64,000 nucleotides of DNA from Elgaria multicarinata webbii (GCF_023053635.1 NC_086192.1:13864001-13928000); one strand, 5' to 3'. Shown: positions 10,906-22,879, counted from the stretch's first letter. Notes: generated from the sequence alone by a model not told the origin. A program made the numbers and translations.

Positions 10906-12711
10906 GTCTTCGTGGATTATGGAGGTTTTAATTGTTGTGTATTGCATTTACTGCACACATTTAACATTAGTCATTAGGCAGATTTAAAATATAAATTAAT
11001 GAGGGGATATTAAATCAAAAGAAATGTTTTTATTATGAATTTTAGTTTATTTTTCTCCTGAGATATTAATGTAACAATCTAATAAAGGCATCTGAAACCT
11101 GAGTTGGTGTATTTATTTTGTCCGTGTGCATTTATTTTGCCTGTGGGTATGTAATAAAAGCATTCTGTTGCAAAAGTGTCATTTTTCTTTTGTCACCTTA
11201 TTACTCTAAAAAGTTTATTAAGTTTCTCTGAAAGTGCCATTTTTCATGCTATAATGTATCTTATGTTGAAATGTTTTGCATCCTGCCAAAATTTGTTTAT
11301 GTGCATTTGGCTATCTGCATTTTATTTTACAAAGTATTTTGTGGTTTTAATTGTTGTGAACTGCCCAAAGAAATTAGTTGTAAGAGTTGGTTTGTGTCAT
11401 TTTTTTTTAGGGTTTATCGCAAGGTCCTATTTGTGTTTATTCAGAGGTAAATCCCAATGCATTTAACTGTGGAATGCGAGGACTCCAGATTGGTGGAGGT
11501 TGGTTTAGAGTTTGAGTGGTTGTCAGTGATAGGGTTACACATCCCTTACCAGGACTGCGCTTTTACATTTTATATTGCAAAACATTTCGTGGTTTTAATT
11601 CTTGTGTATTGCATTTTATTTTGCAATGTGTTTTGAGGGTTTTAGTTATTGTGAATTGCCCGAAGAGCATTGTTGTAAGAGTTAGTTTGTGTCATTTTTA
11701 AGGGTTTATTGCAAAGTCGACAGAAGTAAATCGCAATGTGTTTAACTGTGAAATGGCGGGTGAGGGACCAGCTTGGTTAAAGGTGTTTTAGAGGAACTGT
11801 TGGCAGTGATTGGGTTAAATACACCTTACCAAGTTTCGTAATTGCACGTTTTCATTGTTGTGTATTGAATTTTATTATTTTATTATAAAACTTAAATATC
11901 ACCATAATACAGAAAACTTAAATGCAAGGAATAAGTAATAAATTGCTATATATATTTAAAAGAAAGAGTCCGACACTATAAATACCCAGTAGGAATTTAA
12001 CATTAATTATTAGGCAGGTTTAAAATTAGATAAACTAATGGGAGGATAGGTATCAAATAGAAAGGTAGACTGTTTTTTATTATTATGTACTTTAATTTTT
12101 ATCTCCTGAGAAACTATTGAAACCATAACCTAATAAAAGCATCTGAAACCTGTGTTGGTACTTTTATTTTGTTTGTGTGAATATAATAAAACACCGGCAT
12201 TCTGTTGCATAAGCGTCTCCTTCCTTTGCTTTCTTAATAGTCTAAAATGTTGAGTATGTTTCTCTGTAAGTGCTATTTCCCATACTGTACTGTACCGTCG
12301 TCTTAGGTTTAAACCCTTTTGCATCCTTCCAACAGTTGGCAAATGCCATTTCCCATACTGTATTGTACCATCATCCTTAGTTTAAACCCTTTTGCATCCT
12401 TTCAACAGTTGGCCATCTGCATTTTATTTCAAAATGCATTTTGTGCCTTTAATGGTTGTTAGTAGACCAAAGAGTAAAGAGTTTGTGCCTACTTTGTGAT
12501 AAATCCTAACATTTTTCAGTTTCCCATCAGGCTTTCTGCAAGGTAAGTATGCATAGGAATGACACATTCCATTACTTCTGTCAAGGTAAGTGTATAATTT
12601 GTACATGTGTGAGAGCAGAATTATAAAAACTCAGCTTAGTCCTATGTACATCTTTTCTCAGAGACATTGTTAGTTCGCTTACTGCTTTACTGGTAATAGT
12701 TTCATTACCAG

Positions 12712-13232
12712 GAGGGGATCTACACAGAGTCGTCGGGGCGCCCTGAAGGCGCTTGCGTGCGCCTCCAGGGCGCCCCGAAACTCCTAGTGTAGATACCTGT
12801 AGATACCTGTCCAGAAGAGGCGGAGGAGGCGGCAGCAGCGGTGAAAGGTTCCCAGGGCTCCTTGTCAGATGCGAGGGTGCTTAGAGCGTCCTTGCCGACG
12901 TTGCTCACCTCCCTGCCAGCCTCCTGCTGCCGGCGAAAGAGCCACCTGGGTTGGAGAACTTGGCGGAAGAAGGCGGGCTTCTTCTGCCGAGCTCTCCAAC
13001 CTGGGTGGCTCTTTCGCCGGCAGCAGGAGGCCGGTGGGGAGGTGGGCGGTGATGGCAAGGACGCTCTAGGCACCCTCGCATCTGACAAGGAGCCCTGGGA
13101 ACCTTTCACCGCTGCTGCCGCCTCCTCCGCCTCTTCTGGACAGGTATCTACAGGTATCTACACTAGGAGTTTCGGGGTGCCCTGGAGGCGCACGCAAGCG
13201 CCTTCAGGGCGCCCCGACGACTCTGTGTAGAT
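12712..13232. repeat. GC-rich 0.5 kb palindrome (foldback element)
   Basis: The left arm starts GAGGGGATCTACACAGAGTC and the right arm ends in its complement. The arms match almost without gaps to a short centre near 12970. Base composition is far more GC-rich than the flanks. Each arm gives a 129-codon open frame with nearly the same sequence (MKGSQGSLSDARV...). These mirror frames follow from the palindrome and are probably not genes. The ends resemble the TCTACAC-type hAT MITEs in this window. It interrupts the 7.4-14.4 kb array. Confidence 0.85.
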
Positions 13233-14654
13233 CTGCTCATAGAGACCTAAGAGCTTGGTTGTAAGAGTTTGTTTGTGCCAACTTTGTGATAAAGCTTAAC
13301 AGTGTTCAGTTCCCAGTCAGGCTTTCTGCAAGGTAATTGTCCATAGGAATGACGTGTCCAAACAGGATCATTAACATCAGTTGAAGACTTTGAGGACCAG
13401 GCCCGCTCCCATCTCTTCTGACAAGGTAAGTATATAATTTCTACATGTGTGAAAGCAGAATCATAAAAACTCAACAGACACATTGTTCTGTTGCTTCTTT
13501 ACTCGTAATAGTTATATTGCCTAGTCATGTTTTATTGGGTTGTGTGGGGTGGTGCAATTTTTTGTATTGGTTCAGGCAGCAAAACACCTTGGGCCAGACC
13601 TGGACTTAGAACTGTGTTAGACACAGCTTGCATCCCTTTATGGGATGTCTCAGGTTAGCTATGGTGCCCTTCCAAGGACCCTCCTTCACGGAGAACATTA
13701 TGGTCTAAGTGCTGGAACTTAGCGGACTTCTTTGCCACCTCTTCACGAGGACCGCTGACTTGGGACTGTGTTACACACAGGCACTGTTCCCTTCATGGGA
13801 ATGTCTCAGGTTAAGTGAAGATGCCTTAGCAGGCATGGCCAGTATTCATGCATTTTGTGGTTTTAATTGTTGTGAATTACCCAAAGTGCTTCACTGCAAA
13901 GAGTTGGTTTGTGCCCTTTTTAGAAGTAAATCCCAATGTGTTTAACTGTGACATGAGAGGGCACCAGGTTGGGGAAGGGTGGTTTAGAGGAAGAACGGTT
14001 GGCAGTGATAGGGTTAAACACCCCTTACCAAGATTCCTTCCTAGCTTCCATGCTTGCAGACTTTGAGGACCAGGCCTGCTCCCATCACATCTTGGAAGGT
14101 ATGACGTTATCGGTTCTCTTGCTGCATTATTGGTAATTGTTGCATTACCTAGTCATTTGGGGGGGGGGGTGTTGTGTGGGGTGGCACAGTTTTTGGGATT
14201 GCTTCAGGCAGCAAAATACATTGGGCCAGACCTGGACTTAGAACTGTGTTACACACAGGTTCGCGTCCCCTTTATGGGGATATCCCAGGTCAGTGAAGGT
14301 ACCCTAGGGAGCAGAGCCAGCCCCTTTTTCATGTGTTTTGAGGGTTTTAGTTGTTGTGTATTACATTTTATTTTATGGCTCACTGTGGGGAATGCTAAGA
14401 GTGGTATTCTTGCATGAAATTACATGTGAGCACACTTGTGATCTTGATCACGCTTGATTCCTCTACTGAGGATGTGCCTAAATTCCTAAATTCTTAGCAT
14501 ACGTCCAGGATTCCTATTGGAAATCCCACGAGCCCTTAAAGGACTGGATTTCCTGATAACGCACATCCCAAGCCAAGAAGCATACATCTAATGAGAGGAT
14601 GTACGGCTGGGTCCAGGAGTTCAGAAATTCCTGTTTGAGAGAAGGGTGGGTTAC

Positions 14655-16256
14655 TCTTGGGTCGACCTGTGCCAGGAGAAGGACAGAGGACCTGCAACCC
14701 TGTGGACTCCGTTGGACCTCTCATGCCATCCTTCTGGGAAGGCTGCCTTGAGTTGAGATGTGAAGTCATTATTGTGATGGTCCCGCTCCTGCCAAGAATT
14801 TTGAAGGTGCTGGTAGGGGATGATGGATCTGTCCTATGGCAGTCTTACTATGGAGTGTCTCAGGGCTTTATTTGACCCCCAAGCTTTTCAACATCTACAT
14901 GAAACCGCCAGGAGACGTTTACCAGGGGTGCGGGCTGAGGCATCACCCATGACACCCAGCTTCGCCTCTCCTTCTCAGCTAACAGAGGTGGGGCAGTTGG
15001 AGCCCTGAACCAGCGCACGGGCAGGAGAATGGACTGCATGAGGGCCAATAAACTGAGATTCAATCCAGCCAACACAGAAATACTGTTTGCGGGTGGTTCA
15101 TCATTCCGGTTTAGTGACATTGATCCTGTTCTGGCGGGGGGGTTCAGACTTCCCAATCGGTGACGTCTGTAGTTTGGGGACGGTCATGGATCCATCGTTG
15201 CCCGTAAAGGCACAGGCTCCCTCCGTGGCTCAGAGTAGCTTCCCATTAGCTTAGGCCAGGGAGGAACAGCTGCAGTTGTTTTGGCCTAAAACTCCCATGA
15301 TCCCCTGCCATCGGCGATGCTGGCTGGAGCTGATGGGGATTGTAGTCCAAAACAACTGAGGTCACCGTTTTTTTTATTTCCATTTGTATTTTAGTTGTGT
15401 TTTATTTTACTTTAGTTCATTTTTTTCTTTTTATTTACTGCACCCAATCCCAAAGTTCTTCAAGCATTTAAAATAATAAGAAATTAAAACAGAATAAAAC
15501 TAGCCAAGATCCAAACAATAGAAATAAATATACTAAACTAAAATCAACAGGAGAGAAAATAACTAAAATCACTGAGTGTCTAATAATAATTAAAATAACT
15601 AAGAAGTAAAAACATCCCCTTAACAGGTGGCACTCTGAGCCACTGAGGGAGCCTGTGCCTCTGTGGACGATGACGGATCCATCATCGTCCCCAACTTGCA
15701 GACCTCACCCTTTAGGAAGTCTGAAACCCCCTTCCAGAACAGGGTGACTGTCACTTAACCGGATAGATGAACCACCCACAAACAGTATTTCTGTCTTGTC
15801 TCAATTGAATCTCAGTTTATTTGGCCCTCATCCAGCCCACTCCTCTGCCCATGCGCTGGTTCAGAGCTTCAACTGCCTCACCTCTGTTTAGCTGAGAAGG
15901 AGAGGCGGAGCTACGTGTCATTGGTGATGCCTCAGCCCGCACCCCTGGTTAACGTCTCCCGGCGGTTTCATGTAGATGTTGGAAAGCATGGGGGTCAACT
16001 ACAGCCCTGAGACACCCTGTAGCAAGACCGCCGTAGGACAGACCCATTATCCCCTGCCACCACCTTCTCTAAGGGGCATTCTAGGCAGGAGCGGAACTGT
16101 TGCAATACGTGACTTTACATCCCAACCCAAGACAGCCTTCCCAGAAGGATAGCCTAAGAGGTCCAAGGGAGTCCACAGGGTTGCAGGTCCTTCTCCTGGC
16201 AAAGGACACAAGCAGGCTTGCACGTCCCTCACCTGGCTCAGGTCGACCTAATTGTT
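14655..16256. mobile_element. Inverted pair of L2-like LINE fragments
   Basis: The left arm (about 14655-15240, +) and the right arm (about 15640-16256, -) are complementary over some 600 bases. Both carry part of the reverse-transcriptase palm region: RANKLRFNP...EILFAGGS is readable in the left arm. The spacer of about 400 bases holds a short palindromic repeat and an AT-rich tail. Both arms have stops and indels. The pair separates the stray unit B copy at 16260-16500 from the rest of the array. Confidence 0.75.
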
Positions 16257-18889
16257 CCATGAACTAGTCATGTTTTATTGGGGATTGCTTCGGGCAGCAA
16301 AATACCTTGGGCCAGACCTGGACTTAGAACTGTGTTACACACAGCCAGGATTCCCTTCATGGGATGTCTCAGGCCAGTGAAGGTTTCCTAGGAAGCAGAG
16401 CCAGTTCTTCCTTCATGGAGAAGGCCATGCTTGAAGTTCAGGGACTTAGCAGTCTGGCCTGCCTCTTCATGGGGATGGCTGACTTCAGAACTGACAGGCA
16501 TGATCACAAACTTGTAATTTGGAGTTAACAGAACACAGGCTTCTAATATTGAAGGCTGAGTTCAGAATGTATTTAAATAGTTCTCACAGAAAAGAGACAT
16601 TTGCACTGAGATTGTTTACTTTGCGGTATAAAAAGGCTGCTGTAACTGTTCTCTGGGCCTTCCCTCTCCTATTGGGGTTCAGCCCACCGCTGTGCAAACT
16701 CTCTTTTGCTGTGGGAAATAATTCTGTTGCTAGTGTCTCACTGGTCTCTTTGTCTGTGCCTTGGAGATCCACGACAATACCTGGGGAGCCTCGTCTGGGA
16801 TTTGACAGCACTCGTCAGAAGCACACCGGCAGAAGCTCTCTGGGGACCGCCATTCCAGCGCGCACTCAAGGTAAGAGACCTTTTGAAATCCCTATTGGCT
16901 TAGCCTCCTGTTTCAGGTGACACCGTGGGTCTGGATCACACTGGACTCCCAACCCAAGACTACTGTGAGACCCAGCAAAACAGACTTAGAAAAGTGAGCC
17001 TGGTCCATTGGAGGGGCAGATGAGGTTTAACATGGCTGGGCCCAGTGCAAAAGACAGGTCAGTAAAACAGGTACCTGAGGAAGCAAGTGAACAGAGCTGT
17101 CGTTGACACCCACGGTGTATATGTACAATAGTTATGGGCCAGAACCTGCAAATTCGAAAACATTTAAATTGTTCAGATTCTCTTTAAGATAGCTAGGAAG
17201 AAGTTGAATGGTTTGTGGCTTCGTTTGCAAAGAGACAGGTAGAAGAAGAGTTTAAATCTGGCACATAGCAAAAGGTGTTGTGGAGCCTAGAGACAAGAAC
17301 CGAGAAAGAAAGGGGAGGGAGATTTCTCCTGCCAAAGAAAGAAAGAATTTTTAGGCTGTTGTATATTTAAGCTACCTGCATTTTAAAAAAATGTATCACT
17401 AGTATTGAATTGTAGGAGTAGAAATTTCAGACTCTGAAGGGTTAAATTGCATTTAGAGTTCAAGCAATTAAGAATCTCATTTTTAAAAAAGCCCACAAAA
17501 CAAGAACAACGCAGAATCCATGGTAGATTCAAGGGCAGAGGCGATGGATGAGAACATGGTGTGAGCAAAAAGCAAACTCACCCTAGAATATTGCCACTAT
17601 TGTGGTGAAATTGGTCGCTAGAAAATGAGTGTCCTAATAAGGCTGGCCAGCTTATGCAGACACCTCATAAAACTAGCTGATCTACACTAAAGTTTCAAGA
17701 TTTCCTTACAGCTACAATGTCTGCTAAAAAAATTATAGCTGTTGTAGGCATGTTTCTTAACTAACTGCCTCACTATCCAGACCAACATGCTTCCTCTTTA
17801 AGCAGAAGGCTATTCTGTAAATAAAGATTTATTCACCACATGAAGCATTTCTTGATGCCCTAAATATGTTGTGACCTTGCTGCAAAGCATGGTGTGTGTG
17901 TTCGCCTGATTCCTCTTCATGAAATCCAAACTTCCAGCCTGATCACCTGGGGGTCTTGGAATTTGATGAAATCCCTTTTTTGCAATTAAGAAAAGGGAGT
18001 ATCAAGGATATCAGGGCACACCATGTTTCCAGGGAAGGGCAAGCTCATACCTCCTGTGTAGTCTGAGCTATATGCAGTTGATAACGTCATGATTAACAGC
18101 GTAATTACTCTAGTTGGGCAGAGCAGTTGGGTGTGTGGCCGGCCTCTGGCACTTACGAACAAGAGATTAGTCCTTATGGGAACCCTCATGGGAAAACCAA
18201 TGACCCCCCCCCACTAACATTCAGGCCACCAAACTCCCGCTAACAGATGATCAAGTATTAAGACTATGGCCGTGCATTAATGAGGTAATTTTAGGTTGTC
18301 ATTTACAGATTAAAGGCACCCAGACGAGCCCTGCACGACCACCGGCATCACGGTTCTTCAGTGGACAAGAGTGCCCAGGTGGAAAGGTCCCTACCAGATG
18401 TTCCCGGATCCACACATCACCCTGCAAGAGGGCCGTTGACCCAGACTTCGCCAGTCAAGTGTAGACAGCGACCGAGGCAGCGCTCTCAAGGACAACGCAG
18501 GCGATTTCTCCCCGACGCGGCCAACAGCAGGTGTCGACTGCTTCTCCCAAGACCCAGCGGATCATGCCCGGAGACCACCTAACTTTACTGTACAAATATT
18601 TAAGGGCCATAATAATGCCCAGCCACTCTCCAGAAACCAAAACGATTTCATCCTACTGGTAGAGTTGGCAAAAGTCCAGCCAGACAGACTTCGCCAGGCA
18701 GCCAACGATGACGGAGATGGCCGCTCTGTTCCAGTCTTGTTCTTTTTGGACTATGCTTTATGGGAAATAAAGAAGGGAATAGTACAACTAAGTTTAGCAG
18801 TAGCAGAAATAGTTAACCTTATTAATTTGTTAGATATGTGTTTTTTATTAGATTGTAAGCCTATGCGGCAGGGTCTTGCTATTTACTGT

Positions 18890-19445
18890 TTTACTCTGTA
18901 CAGCACCATGTACATTGATGGTGCTATATAAATAAATAATAATAATAATAATAATAATAATAATTGTTAGCTGTTTTTATGCTTTTTTTAAAAAAAAATT
19001 GTATATCGATTTTTAATGTTTAGTCTTTTTAATCTTTGTAACCCGCCCAGAGAGCTTCAGCTATGGGGCGGTATATAAACCTAACTAACCTTACTAACTA
19101 ACCTTACTAACCTTATTTTATTTTATTTTATTATTTATTTTATTTATTACATTTCTATACCGCCCCATAGCCGGAGCTCTCTGGGGGGGTTACAAAGATT
19201 AAAAAGACTGAACATTAAAAATCGATATACAATTTTTCTAAAAAAAACATAGTACAAAATACAATATAAAAGCTCAACCTAGTTAATCTTACTAACTGTG
19301 GGATATGCGCTTTAATTGTTTTAAACGTTAGCTGTTTCTATGCTTTTGTTTTTAAAATGTGTACATCGATTTTTAATGTTCAGTCTTTTTAATCTAATCT
19401 TTTGAATCTTTGGAAACCGCCCAGAGAGCTGAGGTGATTTTATAA
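18890..19445. mobile_element. Cluster of LINE 3' tails in both orientations with a TAA run
   Basis: A CAGCACCATGTACATTGATG tail with (TAA)n lies at 18900-18965. A sense tail with CCGCCCAGAGAGCTTCAGCT is at about 18990-19085, its antisense twin at about 19126-19265, and another sense tail at about 19330-19445. The facing copies can form a stem of over 100 bases. Confidence 0.65.
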
Positions 19446-19694
19446 ATGTAATAAACAACAATAATATTAATAATAATGTCAGCCCATCATCCACAAGGCA
19501 TACTTGGAATTGGTGTGCCTGCCTGTCTTGGGCAAAAGAAAGGTGGAAGGCATACCGGTTTGAACAAAACATCACCAAAGAAAATGAACAAACTTTGGTA
19601 CAGAGATATATAGACTTTGCAGCTGAGAATCTAGTGACTGAATTTGCTTCCATACCCATTTCCCCTCCTCCCTCCTCACCCCCTTTCCTTTTGT

Positions 19695-19890
19695 GTCATG
19701 TTTTTTAGATTGTAAGCCTGTGGGCAGGAATGTTTTTTAGATTGTAAGCCTGTGGGCAGGAATGTTTTTTAGATTGTAAGCCTGTGGGCAGGGACTGTCT
19801 TAAAAAATATTTTTGTAAGCTGCCTTGAGAGCCTTTTTGGCTAAAGGGCAGAATAAAAGTACTTGAATAAATAAATAAGGAAATAAAGGA
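19695..19890 (+). repeat. 32-bp triplication within a LINE/SINE 3' end
   Basis: TTTTTTAGATTGTAAGCCTG is present three times in a row (about 19707-19800) and leads into GCTGCCTTGAGAGCC and an ATAAATAAATAAG tail. The flanks at 19450-19690 and 19890-20260 hold no recognisable gene. Confidence 0.7.
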
Positions 19891-21299
19891 TGGAATATAA
19901 TCCCATCCCAGTATGAAACCCCTCTACGCTGCCAGTACAATGGCCCATATCAAAACGCCACACATACTCAGTGACAAGAACCCGTAGGAGATTACCCAAA
20001 CAGCAAAAGTTATCGTGGATTACTTGATTGACACTAATTATGGGAAAGTTTTAAGAGTTAGAACACTGCACAAGATTCTGGGCTTCCGAGTTCTTTGTCT
20101 ACTCTCCTTTGACCATAATGTGACCCCACTTGCTGGTTTAAAGATAAAACAACGTTAATTTTTTTAGACTTCATTCAAGTTTCAGGTAGACACTTTTTGC
20201 AATGGGAGGCTTCAAGCTAGAGATAGTTAGCAAATACAAAGACCTCTTTATTAGTAGCACTGTTGGTTCTTTCTCCTTTACTGTCTTGTTTCAAAAGCAG
20301 TTACACACTGACAGATAATGGTATAATAAGTAAACCCAATGTAGCAAAATGCCGTAAAGATTACAACCAAATAATAGAGAGGACTCCCTCTTCTGTTATA
20401 TGGTATTCGAGAAGGCGCAGAGCATATTCCTCTACCAGTATGTTTTTCCGAAACATATGCCAAGGTGAGAAATTGTTCATATATCCAAGGACTCCATTAG
20501 CTCTGTGGACCATAGTTGTATAAGATCCTGCCATAGAACTATTGCCTGGTCTCAGTTCACACACCAGTTTAACAGCAGACAATATTTGCAAGCGTAAGGT
20601 CAAAAGGGCTGTTGATAATCCTTTGGAAACAAGATACGCTAGATCCCATCAATTCATGAGGATCTTGCTTCCAGTAAATCTGTCACAGCAGAGGCCAATC
20701 AAAACTGCCCCAATTGATGCCATGTCTGCCCTTTAAGACAAAACATCACAGATTTCACAAGTCACACTACAAAACTGCATGACCCTTGATGTCTTACTTG
20801 CAGCACGAAGAAGAGTCTGTGCCGTGATTAAGACTTCTTGCTGCACATACACAAGCTAGAACAATGGAATAGAAACTGATTAGCTGAGTTCATAATGTAT
20901 TTTAGCTAGTTCCCATGGAAAAGAGACAGGCACACTGAGATTGTTTACTCAGCAATATAAAAAGCCTGCCATAGCCGTTCTCTGGGCCTTCCCTCTCCTA
21001 TTGGAGTTCAGCCCACGTAGGTGCTCTGTTTTGCTGCTGAAAATAAAGCTGTCGCTAGTGTCTCCCTGGTCTGTTTGTCAGTTTCTTTGAAATCTACAAC
21101 AATAGGTATTACTGGGAAGTTGGTAACAAGTGTGAACGGGAAAGAACCAGGTTCAAATCTGGTTACAGCCACACATCTATTAGGTGTCCTAAGGCAAGCT
21201 ATGATGTATTGGTTTAGCAATAATGGACAATCTTAAAAGGCTGTTGTTTAATTGATCTGGCAAGCCTACATAAAGGCAGCCAAGCAAAGGGGGCACCTA

Positions 21300-21508
21300 G
21301 GGCTCATCTACACCAAGCAGGATATTCCACTATGAAAGCGGTATATAAAAGGCAGGAGCCACACAACTGCTTTATAGTGGTATTGAAGTGCACTGACAAC
21401 TGTTGGGGCCCATTGACACATACTGCTATATACTGGTTGGTGTGGCTCCTGCTTTTTATATACCACTTTCATAGTGGAATATCCTGCTTGGTGTAGATGA
21501 GCCCCTGG
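21300..21508. mobile_element. Palindromic hAT-type MITE
   Basis: AGGGCTCATCTACACCAAGC and the arm to about 21390 is mirrored by the arm ending in GTGTAGATGAGCCC. It is about 210 bp. No coding capacity, and the target duplication is unclear. An antisense L2-like tail follows at 21525-21590 and another at about 21740-21850. Confidence 0.8.
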
Positions 21509-21899
21509 AAAATGGAAACTTTTATTTTATTTATTACATTTTTATACTGCCCAATAGCCGAAGCTCTCTGGGCGGTTCACAAAAAAACACCAAAAGAGAA
21601 TCTCACGCTCACAATAGGTAAGAAATGCTACAACCTTTGTACACAGGCAATAGAAAAGGTTTTTATTACTATTTAAAAAGTTTTAATCATATTAAGATTT
21701 AGTCTATATGTAAATAATGCAAATATATGTAAATACTGAATTTATTTTGTTACATTTACATCCCGCCTTTCCTTTTTGGAGCCCAAAGGGGTGTACAGGT
21801 TCCTCCCTCTCCCCGTTTTATCCTCACAACAACCCTGTGAGGGAGGAGGGTGTAACTAAGTAGCTAGTCACCCAAACAGGAGCACTCTTTTCAAGAAAC

Positions 21900-22465
21900 G
21901 TGGTGCAATCCTATGCATGTTCAGACAGAAAAAAGTGCTATGACTCCCAGCTGCGATAGCCAGCCAAGCTGGGGATTGTTGGACTTCTGTCTAAACATGC
22001 ATAGGATGGTAGGACTTTTTCCTGTCTAAACATGCATAGGATGGTAGGACTTTTTACTGTCTAAACATGCATAGGATGGTAGGACTTTTTCTGTCTAAAC
22101 ATGCATAGGATGGTAGTGTTAGAGCAGTGCGACAGTGGAATCAGTTACCTAGGGAGGTTGGGGGCTCTCCCACACTAGAGGCATTCAAGAGGCAGCTGGA
22201 CAACCACCTGTCAGGGATGCTTTAGGGTGAATTCCTGCATTGAGCAGGGGGTTGGACTCGATGGCCTTGTAGGCCCCTTCCAACTCTGCTATTCTATGAT
22301 TCTTTGTTAACTTTCTTCAGCAGTAGGACTTTTTCCTGTCTAAACATGCATAGGATGGTAGGACTTTTTCCTGTCTAAACATGCATAGGATGGTAGGACT
22401 TTTTCCTGTCTAAACATGCATAGGATGGTAGGACTTTTTCCTGTCTAAACATGCATACAATTGTG
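21900..22465. repeat. Minisatellite grown from a MITE terminus, split by a CR1 insertion
   Basis: A palindromic MITE (about 21902-22006, GCAATCCTATGCATGTTCAG arms) is followed by tandem copies of its right end, unit about 33-36 bases (CTGTCTAAACATGCATAGGA). About four copies lie before and four after a CR1 3' end. The stretch 22466-22879 that follows has a short TA run (22733-22749) and nothing else I recognise. Confidence 0.88.
22096..22305 (+). mobile_element. CR1 LINE 3' end inside the minisatellite
   Basis: A truncated CR1 C-terminal coding tail (GTGGAATCAGTTACCTAGGG) runs into the typical ATTCTATGATTCT end. It sits inside an otherwise regular array, so it dates part of the expansion as older than the insertion. 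Confidence 0.85.
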
Positions 22466-22879
22466 CCCTTAAGTCTTACATCCTTAAGAGCCATTTTGGA
22501 GCGGTGTGGGAAAATGTACTAAGTCCTTGAGCTATATAGATGTCAGTCTTGACCACAGAGGCTGGTCAAGAATCAGGGTAGAGTTGGGATATTTTGTTTA
22601 ATATTCATAAACACCCTTTAAGTGTGCTTGTGTATGTCACCCACACATGCAGCTATAATGTAGTCATATGTGTGATTGAGGGACAACCCTACTAGTATTC
22701 TTAGGTATTTTGTCCTGAGTCATTTATTATTTATATATATATATATATTATACTGTAGCACGTTAAAGGCTGACACATGTATTCTAGCAGGTGCTTTAAT
22801 GGACTTAAGGCCACCTTAAGTCCATTAAGTCCATTTGTATCAATGCCAGGAGAGAGAGAAAGCCTAACATGAATATTCA

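Larger units (their letters stand above)
7342..14350 (+). repeat. Complex local array of exon-like and hairpin-bearing units, function unknown
   Basis: Several unit types recur, mostly in the same order and all in one direction. Unit A (AATTGTTGTGAATTGCCCAA to TTCCTTCCTGGCTTCC) is at about 7613-7930, 8160-8340, 8770-8990, 11350-11560, 11650-11840 and 13870-14050. Unit B (CTAGTCATGTTTTATTGGGT onward) is at 8420-8760, 10125-10910, 13520-13850, 14140-14330 and 16260-16500. Unit C (GCAAGGTAAGT...ACATGTGTGAGAGCAGAAT) is at about 9936-10115, 12536-12710 and 13325-13500. Unit D (CTAATAAAGGCATCTGAAAC) is at 11036-11330 and 12095-12440. Splice-donor-like AAGGTAAGT and poly(A)-like AATAAA occur in register. 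No long open frame runs through. It could be an amplified noncoding gene or a decayed satellite-like duplication. Confidence 0.75.
16500..21110 (+). mobile_element. Gammaretrovirus-like fossil provirus, broken
   Basis: Two related LTR-type segments lie in the same direction: about 16500-16780, with a TATAAAAA promoter-like site, and about 20870-21103. A primer-binding-site-like TGGGGAGCCTCGTCTGGGAT at 16782 resembles the tRNA-Pro site of gammaretroviruses. A short pol-derived remnant near 18360 is the only recognisable coding part. Host LINE tails and microsatellites have inserted between 18890 and 19890. The element is heavily broken, with many lesions. The LTRs differ at many positions, so it is old, or the two LTRs come from separate insertions. 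Confidence 0.65.

Noticed and set aside
12720-13230. Two 129-codon frames on opposite strands
   Set aside because: They are mirror images forced by a palindrome. No known domain is seen.
9950-13440. C/D-box snoRNA cluster in the array (GGAATGACG as C box, TCTGACA as D box)
   Set aside because: The C box does not fit RUGAUGA, one copy lacks CUGA, and no terminal stem flanks the boxes.
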